A stretch of DNA of 48,014 nt from JAIRLS01 sp031551455 (GTDB lineage: Bacteria > Bacteroidota > Bacteroidia > Bacteroidales > UBA4181): contig JAVBNP010000022.1 in the NCBI GenBank assembly GCA_031551455.1, positions 1 through 48,014 on the forward strand, read 5' to 3'. Position 1 is the first letter of the stretch. Each line of letters opens with the position of its first letter. The notes below the pieces were generated by a model. That model was not told the origin of the DNA. It saw nothing but the letters and a program-made list of their open reading frames with translations, and ran no database searches. The translations under genes and the position numbers were made by a program. Positions 34,620 to 42,483 of this stretch are shown piece after piece.

Positions 34620-35036
34620 ATGGAAAACTTAGGATTAAGAGACAAGGATGTTTTTCCTTCGGAAGATGTTCTGGAAAAGGTTTTGCGCGACAGTTATCCC
34701 GCATTCGAAGAATTGAATGGCGTACTGTCCGAATCGGGATTGAAACCCGAATGGAATTATTACAACGACGGGAAAGCGTGGTTATGCAAAATGTTGTTCA
34801 AAAAGAAAAATATCGGCTGGCTTTCGTTATGGGACGGCTTTTTCAAAACAACATTCTATTTTACCGAAAAGCATTTGGCTTCGATCGCCGATTTGGATAT
34901 TGCGGAGAACATTAAGGAAGATTTTTGCCGCGCCAAGCCCAGCGGTAAACTGATGCCCATGATTATTGAAGTCTATCGTCAAGAACAACTCAAGGATATA
35001 TTAACGATTGTCCGGTTCAAGAGAGATTTTAAATAA
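34620..35036 (+). CDS. DUF3788 family protein
   Basis: 138 residues, normal length, starting one base after the DUF3795 stop. Family features: LRDKDVFPSEDVLEKVL, an LKPEWNYYNDGKAWLCKMLFKKKNIGWLSLWDGFFKTTFYF core and a C-terminal DFCRAKPSGKLMPMIIEV. These proteins occur with WYL and GyrI-like regulators in Bacteroidota and Firmicutes; no reaction is known. Cytoplasmic, no signal peptide. An inverted repeat like the one upstream of the regulator lies 50 bases after the stop. Confidence 0.88.
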   Translation: MENLGLRDKDVFPSEDVLEKVLRDSYPAFEELNGVLSESGLKPEWNYYNDGKAWLCKMLFKKKNIGWLSLWDGFFKTTFYFTEKHLASIADLDIAENIKEDFCRAKPSGKLMPMIIEVYRQEQLKDILTIVRFKRDFK

Positions 35037-35061
35037 CCGGCGGATTATTCGGAGCAAACAA

Positions 35062-35075
35062 ACGGAATATTCCGT
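35062..35075. repeat. 14-bp perfect palindrome ACGGAATATTCCGT
   Basis: A perfect palindrome in the gap between DUF3788 and gapA. Its 12-bp core CGGAATATTCCG recurs at 41350-41361. It may be a regulator site or chance; AT-centred palindromes of this size are uncommon but the bases suit common codons here. Confidence 0.35.
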
Positions 35076-35085
35076 GCCAAGAAGC

Positions 35086-35103
35086 TGACAATCATGGTTG
35101 TCA
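35086..35103. promoter_or_regulatory. TGACAA-N6-TTGTCA inverted repeat, possible second regulator site
   Basis: TGACAA, TCATGG, TTGTCA: a perfect 6-bp inverted repeat upstream of gapA. It shares half-site TGACA/TGTCA with the repeat at 33221-33240 but with spacing eight instead of six between these half-sites. Both lie at the ends of the WYL-DUF3795-DUF3788 group. Confidence 0.4.
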
Positions 35104-35279
35104 ATTTGAAAACGAAAAATAAGGATACGCTATTTTTCGGGGAACTTTTCGGGGGCTTTTTCGTTATAGTAAAATGCAGTTTTAATCGTTTGGCATCAAA
35201 TGATTTTTGCGGTTCGGTACATGCGATTTGTATCGAAACCGTATGCTAACCGAATTGTTTCACATAAAATAAAAGTATC

Positions 35280-36293
35280 ATGAATAAAGTAAAAGTCGGA
35301 ATCAACGGATTCGGCAGAATCGGGCGTCTGATATTTCGGGCGTCGCTGAACAGAAGCGACATTCAAGTGGTTGCCATCAATGACCTTGTGGATGTTGATT
35401 ACATGGCGTACATGTTAAAATACGATACCGTGCACGGTCAATTCAAAGGCTCGATAGAGGTGAAAGACGGAAAGTTGGTCGTTAACGGCAACGCCATACG
35501 CGTCACTTCGGAAAAGGAACCGAAAAATTTGAATTGGGGCGCGGTCGGAGCGGAATATGTTGTTGAATCGACGGGCATATTTCTGACCAAAGAAAAAGCG
35601 CAAGGGCACATTGACGCGGGAGCCAAATATGTGATTATGTCGGGACCTCCGAAAGATGATACGCTCATGTTCGTGCCGGGTGTCAACGACGACAAATATC
35701 CGAAAGGATTACAATTCGTATCCAACGCTTCATGCACCACCAATGCATTGGCTGTTGTTGCCAAAGTAATCAACGACAAGTTCGGTATTTCGGAAGCGTT
35801 AATGACCACCGTACACGCCACAACGGCCACGCAAAGAACGGTGGATGCCCCGTCGATGAAGGATTGGCGCGGCGGTCGTGCCGCTTCGGGAAACATCATC
35901 CCGTCAACAACGGGCGCGGCAAAAGCGGTAGGCAAAGTGATTCCCGAATTGAACGGAAAAATTACCGGTATGTCGTTCCGCGTTCCCGTATTGGATGTGT
36001 CGGTGGTGGATTTAACCGCCCGCTTGACAAAACCGACCACTTACGAAGAAATATGCAAAGCCTTGGAAGAAGCATCGAAAGGTAAGCTGAAAGGTTTGCT
36101 GGATTATACGAGAGATGCCGCGGTATCTTCCGATTTTATCGGCAATCCCCACAGCGCCATATTCGACGAAAAAGCCGGAATTCAACTGAGTCCGACATTT
36201 GTCAAATTGGTGGCATGGTACGATAACGAATGGGGATTTTCCAACCGGGTATTGGATTTCATCGCCCGTATGAACGGAGTGAATTCCAAATAA
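35280..36293 (+). CDS. gapA: glyceraldehyde-3-phosphate dehydrogenase, type I
   Basis: 337 residues, glycolytic type I GAPDH, cytoplasmic tetramer. It oxidises glyceraldehyde-3-phosphate with phosphate and NAD. Motifs: NGFGRIGR (9-16) for the dinucleotide, Asp35 in AINDLVD, which favours NAD, catalytic Cys152 in NASCTTNALA with partner His179 in TTVHATTATQ, and the phosphate-binding RRGRAAS-type segment WRGGRAASGNIIPSTTGAAKAVGKVIPEL. The C-terminal WYDNEWGFSNRVLDF is conserved. It has a 243-base upstream gap with two inverted repeats, and a very long perfect hairpin follows it. Confidence 0.97.
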   Translation: MNKVKVGINGFGRIGRLIFRASLNRSDIQVVAINDLVDVDYMAYMLKYDTVHGQFKGSIEVKDGKLVVNGNAIRVTSEKEPKNLNWGAVGAEYVVESTGIFLTKEKAQGHIDAGAKYVIMSGPPKDDTLMFVPGVNDDKYPKGLQFVSNASCTTNALAVVAKVINDKFGISEALMTTVHATTATQRTVDAPSMKDWRGGRAASGNIIPSTTGAAKAVGKVIPELNGKITGMSFRVPVLDVSVVDLTARLTKPTTYEEICKALEEASKGKLKGLLDYTRDAAVSSDFIGNPHSAIFDEKAGIQLSPTFVKLVAWYDNEWGFSNRVLDFIARMNGVNSK

Positions 36294-36318
36294 ATCGACA
36301 TGTACGTATAATAACGTT

Positions 36319-36383
36319 TTTCTCCGGTAAAAAAGGGCCGGTAATCACACACTATGATTACCGGCCCTTTTTTACCGGAGAAA
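36319..36383. terminator. bidirectional terminator with a 28-bp perfect stem
   Basis: Left arm 36319-36346, nine-base loop, right arm 36356-36383, all 28 positions paired. It contains GGGCCGG next to A6/T6 tracts on each arm, so a G/C-rich stem followed by T6 forms for either strand. It lies between gapA (+) and the DUF1254 operon (-). Confidence 0.85.
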
Positions 36384-36396
36384 CCCGCAACGTTCG

Positions 36397-37899
36397 TTAT
36401 TTCACTTCCGCAATATCACCCATCTTCCAACTCTTGTCGAAATACGGTTCGGTGGGTCCGTAGAGACGGAAATAAGCAAACCAGTGTTTTCCCGGAACGG
36501 TTTGTACCCAATTCTTTTCTTTCCCTGTCGGAGCTTTGGGGCCGAAGTAAAGATCAACGGAACCGTCCGCATTTTTGATAAGGTCTTTGCGCGACGACAA
36601 ATCGGCATTCTTTTGTTCGTTAACAATCAAGCAACGGGTTTCCGAATCATACACCGTAAACGACCAGAAATGTGCCGCGGGCGGATCGACAGGAACGTGC
36701 AAAGTATAATTTTTGGCACCGTCGAGCCAAGCACCGGTGTTATCCGTGTAACCGCCGAGATAGGCTTGTCCCTTGCCGGGCACCTTGGTGAGCATTGATT
36801 TGGAAAAAGATACCGCTTCGTAGAAGAGCGCTGTGCGTTCCATTAGGTATTCGTGCGTAGAATTGCGTTGTTCGGCATTATCCATCGTAACCACATATTC
36901 CCAGTTCTTGTCATTCCAATGTTTGATGTTTGCGAAAGGCTTGGCATAGGTAAGCGACTGAACCATCAGCTCTCCGTATTTGGCACCGTCGAGCAACGTT
37001 TTCTTTTGCGCTTCGGTGGGATTGAACGGCTTGCCTTTTTCAATACCCAAATTTTGAAGCATCGCCATGTAGAACATATTGCGTTCCTGTACCGGTTCTT
37101 TTTGAATAATTTCGTACAAGCGTTGCCAGTAGTCCATTCCGCGAGGTTGTCCCAACAGGTAATTTGCGCCGGAAGGCGGTGTTACAATCTTGTTTGGTCG
37201 CGGATTATTGCGTGTCGAATAAGGATATAGCTTTATTTGCCCGGCGATTTCTTTCATCTTTCCGGGGTCGGGGTCAAGTACTCTTAAACCGATAAAGAAG
37301 TTATTCATATCGCATTGAAAAACCGTATAGCCTTTGGTATCTGTATTTTTTGCGCCGGGCGGCATGAACAGGTATTTAGCCGATTGACCAGGATGTGCGC
37401 CCATTTCGCCGAACACGGCAAACTCTTTCTGCCACATATCGAGCGCACCGCCCGCAACATTACCCGCAGGAATGTCGAGAACAAAAGGCCCTTCTTCCGA
37501 CATGTCTATGAAGGTGAGCAAATAAGGTGTTGTTACATTGGCGGTAAGTATCCTCAACGTGTTTTCGTAACCGGTATACAGCACAATGTCGCCGTTTTGG
37601 GTTTTAAATACGTTTTGCTGCGTATACTCCCATTGTGCAAACGACACAATAGGTATCGCCCACATATAGGCTTGGCACGCTTGCTGGAAAGCCATTTCGG
37701 CATATATCTTGTTCACATCCCGCTTAGCGATGACATCGCCATTCATGGTAATTGGACCGAAAGGTGTTTCGACAACATTTTCCGAAGCCTTCCCTTCGGT
37801 TTTATTGTTGCCGGCTTGTTGCGTATCTCCACCGCAGCTTGACAAGCAAGCTGCAACGATTGCCACTGTGCAAATTTTTATGCTGATGATTTTCATCAT
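36397..37899 (-). CDS. DUF1254/DUF1214 lipoprotein (third gene of trio)
   Basis: About 500 residues from the ATG at 37897-37899 (a further ATG follows at once; an upstream ATG at 37926 is also possible, so the start is uncertain). Lipobox LSSC places lipidated Cys near residue 22. The DUF1254 half has YMWAIPIVSFAQWEY and the TPYLLTFIDMSEEGPFVLDIPAG segment; the DUF1214 half has PAAHFWSFTVYDSETRCLIVNEQKNADLSSR and ADGSVDLYFGPKAPTGKEKNWVQTVPGKHWFAYFRLYGP. The family is widespread, secreted and without known reaction. It is the last gene of a three-gene operon (33 bases from the middle gene by this start) and shares a terminator with gapA. Confidence 0.85.
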   Translation of the reverse strand: MMKIISIKICTVAIVAACLSSCGGDTQQAGNNKTEGKASENVVETPFGPITMNGDVIAKRDVNKIYAEMAFQQACQAYMWAIPIVSFAQWEYTQQNVFKTQNGDIVLYTGYENTLRILTANVTTPYLLTFIDMSEEGPFVLDIPAGNVAGGALDMWQKEFAVFGEMGAHPGQSAKYLFMPPGAKNTDTKGYTVFQCDMNNFFIGLRVLDPDPGKMKEIAGQIKLYPYSTRNNPRPNKIVTPPSGANYLLGQPRGMDYWQRLYEIIQKEPVQERNMFYMAMLQNLGIEKGKPFNPTEAQKKTLLDGAKYGELMVQSLTYAKPFANIKHWNDKNWEYVVTMDNAEQRNSTHEYLMERTALFYEAVSFSKSMLTKVPGKGQAYLGGYTDNTGAWLDGAKNYTLHVPVDPPAAHFWSFTVYDSETRCLIVNEQKNADLSSRKDLIKNADGSVDLYFGPKAPTGKEKNWVQTVPGKHWFAYFRLYGPTEPYFDKSWKMGDIAEVK

Positions 37900-37932
37900 G
37901 ATATTTTGAACTCTAATTAATTTCATTCCTCA

Positions 37933-39549
37933 TTATTTCACTTCTTCCGGTTCTCCCGCTTTCCACGACTTATCAAAGAACGGCGGCAACGGGCTGTACA
38001 GGCGGATCATCAAGAACCAGCCTTTTCCTGGCAAGGTTTGTATCCAGTTGGTATCTTTGGCATTACCCGGTTTTTTCGGACCGAAATAAACCACCGTCGA
38101 ACCATCCGATTCGGCAACGGCAGCGGGTGTAGGATAATTCTGGCTGCCCACGCGCGGGAACATTTGCGGTGTTTCGAGCATCGAGCGGGGTTGATTGTCA
38201 TACACCGTCAGCGACCAGAATTTGGCTGCGGGAATACCTTTGGGCAATACTACCTTGTATGTTTTGGCGCCATCGAAAGCAACGCCTTTCGAATCGAAGA
38301 AGGTAACCAAGTATTGCGAACCGATGTTGGGCAGACGCATACACATGGCCGGAGTGATACCCGTGGCCGTATAAAACATCCCGATACGCGAATCCAACTT
38401 ACGCGCTCCGTCGTAAGGGAATTGTTTCACGCCTTCGCGAGTTATTTCGGGCGGCGGCGTTAAGAATTCATACCCGCCCGCAAACAACGAATTGACCCAA
38501 TGAGAATTTCCGCCGTAGTATCCGAACCCTTCGCTTGCACGCGGGGCAAACGATATGGTGCGACTCGCCGCATTGCCCACGGTGATCGCTTCCGTCAATA
38601 TTTTTTTCATCCGAGCATCGGGATTGAACGATTTTCCTTTCACGATGCCGATAGCATAAAGTTGTCCCGCAATGTCGGGATCAAGCGCTTCGGCCGGTTC
38701 GGCTTGTACCGCCTTATCCAACATCTCGAAAAACGAATAATCGGCGGGCGGTATGGTGTTCATCACGCGGTTACTCCCTTCGTGGAATTTGATTTCGGGC
38801 GCCTGTTGCAGTTGTCCCAACTTGCTTTCGCCCGCAAGGAACGAAGCAATGGTGGTACCGTAACCGCCGGGAACGTACGGATACATCTTTAATGTCGATT
38901 TTACCAGCTTATCGATTTCCGCGATCGGCTGTTCGTCAATAAATGCACGGCCAAGTAATGCAACGCGGTTGGTTCGCGAGTGACGGATAAAATAACCCTC
39001 TTCGGGCAATTGCCCCGCATAGCCCTCGGGCACGATCAAGTATTTGCCGCCCAATCCGCGATCGGCGCCCGGAATGCCAAAGTCGCCTACCCAGCGCCAC
39101 CACATATCATCGAAAATGCCCAACGTGTTCGGTGGTGTTTCGACAACCACGGGACCGTTGCTCAAATCCAAATAAGTCCAAAAATAATATGTATCGGCAT
39201 TGGCCGTGAGGAAAAGCGATTTGCTGTTCATCAGTTTCGAAAACACCAACACCTCGCCGTCCTTGATGCCTTGTTCCAAAAAGCCGTTACGTATGGCATA
39301 TTGCGACACGGCCGCATATCCGTTGATAAACGCATCCACGCCGCGGATGTAGTCCAATTCGTCCCAAAGCGCTTGGGCCGTTTTTGTCGACGGCATGCCG
39401 TCTTTGAATTCCAGCACTCCCATACGGGTTTTCTCCGATTTGTCGGGAGTGGAAATGGATTTTAACGTTTCGGGAGATACCTGTGCCGACAATACCCCGC
39501 AGGTAAAAACAATTGCAAGGCCGATATATGTTCTTTTCATCTTCTTCAT
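37933..39549 (-). CDS. DUF1254/DUF1214 secreted protein (second gene of trio)
   Basis: 538 residues with a signal peptide (MKKMKRTYIGLAIV...LSAQ) but no lipobox, unlike its two paralogues. DUF1254 part: VDAFINGYAAVSQYAI, ANADTYYFWTYLDLSNGPVVVETPPNTLGIFDDMWWRWVGDFG. DUF1214 part: IPAAKFWSLTVYDNQPRSMLETPQMFPRVGSQNY and GSTVVYFGPKKPGNAKDTNWIQTLPGKGWFLMIRLYSP. The C-terminal pattern (WIQTLPGKGWF...RLYSPLPPFFDKSWK) matches the other two proteins position by position, so the three are paralogues. It follows the first gene by 9 bases. No function is known. Confidence 0.88.
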   Translation of the reverse strand: MKKMKRTYIGLAIVFTCGVLSAQVSPETLKSISTPDKSEKTRMGVLEFKDGMPSTKTAQALWDELDYIRGVDAFINGYAAVSQYAIRNGFLEQGIKDGEVLVFSKLMNSKSLFLTANADTYYFWTYLDLSNGPVVVETPPNTLGIFDDMWWRWVGDFGIPGADRGLGGKYLIVPEGYAGQLPEEGYFIRHSRTNRVALLGRAFIDEQPIAEIDKLVKSTLKMYPYVPGGYGTTIASFLAGESKLGQLQQAPEIKFHEGSNRVMNTIPPADYSFFEMLDKAVQAEPAEALDPDIAGQLYAIGIVKGKSFNPDARMKKILTEAITVGNAASRTISFAPRASEGFGYYGGNSHWVNSLFAGGYEFLTPPPEITREGVKQFPYDGARKLDSRIGMFYTATGITPAMCMRLPNIGSQYLVTFFDSKGVAFDGAKTYKVVLPKGIPAAKFWSLTVYDNQPRSMLETPQMFPRVGSQNYPTPAAVAESDGSTVVYFGPKKPGNAKDTNWIQTLPGKGWFLMIRLYSPLPPFFDKSWKAGEPEEVK

Positions 39550-39558
39550 ATAAATAAG

Positions 39559-41064
39559 TTATTTGCTTTTAACAACAGCGGGCGGCGTATAACCTTTCAC
39601 CATCGATTCTTCGGGCCAGTATGCACGCAACAGAAATCCGAATTTGTCGGATGGTACGGGCAACCAATTGGAAGCTTTGTCGCCTTCGGGTTTCTTATTT
39701 TGCAAATAAATGGTCAATGAACCGTCGGCATTGAATTTCAGATCTTTGTTCTTGGTTCCCAACGAGTATATTTTCTCGGAATTCTGATAGAAGAAATGAT
39801 GTTCGTCATATACCGTCAATGACCAGAATCCTTTCACGGCAGGTAATGTCTCCTTGGTAAAAGTGATGGTGTAATCGGTGCGCCGGCCGTTCAGTTCTTT
39901 CCCGTCACCGTCAAAATCTTGATTGTAATAAATCGTTTCCACCGGCTGATTCACGAAAATATTGGCACGAGCGGCAGCCGTACGACTCAGGTAATCTGTT
40001 CCGAAAGCGGCGCCGTTTTTGGTAGTGTTCCAATGATTTCCCACGGGTATGCCCACGTTTTTGAATTGACGAAACGGTTCAATCAACTCCTTTTCGGCAT
40101 CTTTGGCCGCTTTCACCAAAACATCTTTCAACTCTTGGTTTTTGCTCGCCGCATCCAATACCGATTGATACCAACCATATAAGGCTTCCTCGCCTTTCAA
40201 CGGCGGAATTTCTTTCATTACCATGGGCAATTCGTCGAAGAACTTTTCGGGAATCACGAAAGCAACTTCTTGTCCGCCGCCGCTCTTATGCGTATCGGGA
40301 AACGAAGGAACTTTTGTCCAATCTTTGGTTTTCATCTTGCCGTCGAATTGCGCTACGGGATACATTACGACTTGATTGATGAGCGGTTGAACGGCAGCCT
40401 TATCTTCCGGCGTGTTGTTCATGAAAGCCCGCGGAATAACCACTGCCATGTTGGTGTTGGAACGGAATACTTTGGTGATTCCCTGCGGAACGTCGCCTTT
40501 CCAGTCGGGACCGACAATCATGTAAAAACCGCTTTTGCTGCCATACATGGCGCCCAGTCCGCCGATTCCGTCGGTGCGTTGATTGACCATTTGCACCATC
40601 CAAAAACGATCGCCGAAATCGGGAACTTGAACAATCACGGGGCTTTCATTCAGCATCGCTATGCCGAAACCGTATACCACATCCTGATTGGGACATGCCA
40701 CATAACGTTCGGCGGGCGTGATGTAATCGGCCAACATACATAATTGTCCTACGGGAGCAACCGGCACCGCACCGCCGTTCAGCCCCGGCTCGGGAACTTG
40801 GCGCATCACCAGCACACGGTTGTGCATGTTTACCATGGGCCAACCCCAGAAGTACATTTGCTTGCCCACCTGATAGACATATTCTTTGGTCATGATTGTA
40901 CCGGCAACGGGTCCGGTAACTTGTTCCGTCTTTTCGGGAACGTTTGATACTTCATTTGCCGATTTTACGGTTGTTTGTTCCGTTGTCTTACTTTGATTTC
41001 CGCCGCACGCCGCAAATATCGATAACGAAACAATTGCCAAAACTCTTAAATATTTGTATCTCAT
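39559..41064 (-). CDS. DUF1254/DUF1214 lipoprotein (first gene of trio)
   Basis: 501 residues; lipobox FAAC places lipidated Cys at residue 20 (MRYKYLRVLAIVSLSIFAACGG). The DUF1254 segment starts about residue 60 (YVYQVGKQMYFWGWPMVNMHNRVLVM, with CPNQDVVYGFGIAMLNESPVIVQVPDF). The DUF1214 part has VKGFWSLTVYDEHHFFYQNSEKIYSLGTKNKDL and ADGSLTIYLQNKKPEGDKASNWLPVPSDKFGFLLRAYWPEES. Two of the three proteins are lipid-anchored, one soluble, which suggests a small envelope complex; this is inference. A tight operon: 9 bases to the next gene, then 6 bases by the ORF ends. I see no clear Bacteroidota promoter upstream. Confidence 0.88.
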   Translation of the reverse strand: MRYKYLRVLAIVSLSIFAACGGNQSKTTEQTTVKSANEVSNVPEKTEQVTGPVAGTIMTKEYVYQVGKQMYFWGWPMVNMHNRVLVMRQVPEPGLNGGAVPVAPVGQLCMLADYITPAERYVACPNQDVVYGFGIAMLNESPVIVQVPDFGDRFWMVQMVNQRTDGIGGLGAMYGSKSGFYMIVGPDWKGDVPQGITKVFRSNTNMAVVIPRAFMNNTPEDKAAVQPLINQVVMYPVAQFDGKMKTKDWTKVPSFPDTHKSGGGQEVAFVIPEKFFDELPMVMKEIPPLKGEEALYGWYQSVLDAASKNQELKDVLVKAAKDAEKELIEPFRQFKNVGIPVGNHWNTTKNGAAFGTDYLSRTAAARANIFVNQPVETIYYNQDFDGDGKELNGRRTDYTITFTKETLPAVKGFWSLTVYDEHHFFYQNSEKIYSLGTKNKDLKFNADGSLTIYLQNKKPEGDKASNWLPVPSDKFGFLLRAYWPEESMVKGYTPPAVVKSK

Positions 41065-41547
41065 TTTGATTCCGATTAAAAAAGATTATAAAACTTGTTT
41101 CCGTATTTCACCATAAAAACAATTATCCCGCTCTTTTGTTGGGAAGCAGCACAAAAGACCGGGAATCGATTGTTTCTTCTCGGCAAAGCAATAAGACGAA
41201 TAAAAAATATACCGCTTTATGTAATCAATCGGTAATTGAAAAACCGGCCTTTCAATACTTTGGTTGGTTCGACCAAAAAAAATCGATTGGTCGAACTTTA
41301 CTTTTTCGTATTCCGGGAGGAATGGGCAACAATCGGGTTGTTGCGGTTACGGAATATTCCGACAAAGGGATAAGTTGTATGATTTAAGTAATAACCGATA
41401 TGGGAAACGATGAAATGCCGTGGCAAAACAACGACTCATTAGGCAAAATAGAAATATGGAATTTAACTTAACCGCATTGCTCCGCGTACCCTCATGCAAC
41501 CAGGCCTGCAGGTGATGAAACGATATTTTTCTCTCCGGGGAAATAGT
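41065..41547. other. 483-base intergenic region with an inverted repeat
   Basis: No gene I can support. It holds a perfect 10-bp inverted repeat, GTTCGACCAA (41267-41276) and TTGGTCGAAC (41287-41296), and the palindrome CGGAATATTCCG (41350-41361). The + frame through 41316-41471 reads IPGGMGNNRVVAVTEYSDKG, a stop at 41385-41387, then MGNDEMPWQNNDSLGKIEI and a stop at 41469-41471; the composition is protein-like, so this may be a decayed gene. Confidence 0.4.
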
Positions 41548-42483
41548 TTATTTCGGCGATTTTTTTGTTTTTCGGTTGATTAGCATCACGCTGAGCAAAA
41601 TAATGATCAATCCTAATATCTGTATAACGCTTACCTGTTCTTTTCCGAATGTTTTGCCGATGAAAACGGCAACAAAAGGATTGACGTATGCATGTGTGGC
41701 CACTTCCGTGGCGGGACGAACCTTGAGTAACCATACATAAGCGGAATAGGCAAGTATGGAACCAAAAACGATTAGGTACGCCAATGAAAGCCATGCGGAA
41801 ACGGGTACCGTAATCAAGTCGGTACGGATATCTCCCGTTACGACGGAGCATAACCAGAACATACCGGCAGCAAAAAGCATCTGCCATGCCGATCCCGCAA
41901 AGGCATTGACTTCCTCTTCTCCGGACGAACGATATTTGGCATACAGCGTACCCAACGCCCAGGAAATACAACCAAAGATGAGAATAAGTACTCCGTACTC
42001 TCTGTGTTCATGTATTCCGTCGGTTCCGAGTTGTTCGACATAAAGCATCAGCACACCAAAAAATCCGATAACGATCCCTATGATTGTTGCCGGGTTTCGG
42101 AAATTCTTTTTCCACATCCGTGCATCCAAAGCCATGATCCAAATTGCTGTAGATGAGGCAATAATGGCAACCAAACTGCTGCTCAAATACCGTTGGGCCA
42201 GCATCACCACGGCCATATCGATAAAGAGCAGCACGATGCCGCTTACGGCGGACTTTTTGATCAGACTCTTTTTAAATACGGGCTCACCTCTTTTGTAACA
42301 CCATCCGAGCAGTATCAGTCCGGCAACGGTGAAACGAATGGCGCCGAGCAAAAACGGAGGAAAACCTTTCAAGGCAACTCCTATGAAATAATAAGTGGAG
42401 CCCCATACCACATAGATGAGGAAATAAGCAATAATGATGCTTACTTTCCTTTTTTTATCCGTTTCGCCCGGTTGCATGATCAT
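41548..42483 (-). CDS. EamA-family (DMT) transporter
   Basis: 311 residues, ten hydrophobic helices in two EamA repeats, typical of the drug/metabolite transporter superfamily. Visible: YFLIYVVWGSTYYFIGVALKGFPPFLLGAIRFTVAGLIL in the first repeat and VFGSILAYSAYVWLLKVRPATEVATHAYVNPFVAVFIGKTFGKEQVS in the second, including the conserved Pro before YVNP. It probably exports amino acids or related metabolites. Its ATG at 42481-42483 overlaps the patB stop as ATGA, and it is the last gene of the operon. A C-S lyase and an exporter together would suit export or use of sulfur amino acids, as inference. Confidence 0.9.
   Translation of the reverse strand: MIMQPGETDKKRKVSIIIAYFLIYVVWGSTYYFIGVALKGFPPFLLGAIRFTVAGLILLGWCYKRGEPVFKKSLIKKSAVSGIVLLFIDMAVVMLAQRYLSSSLVAIIASSTAIWIMALDARMWKKNFRNPATIIGIVIGFFGVLMLYVEQLGTDGIHEHREYGVLILIFGCISWALGTLYAKYRSSGEEEVNAFAGSAWQMLFAAGMFWLCSVVTGDIRTDLITVPVSAWLSLAYLIVFGSILAYSAYVWLLKVRPATEVATHAYVNPFVAVFIGKTFGKEQVSVIQILGLIIILLSVMLINRKTKKSPK

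Noticed and set aside
41136..41387. 83-residue ORF as an intact gene
   Set aside because: It begins at an alternative codon with no box and no family match; only its 3' part looks protein-like, so I list it as possible decay only.
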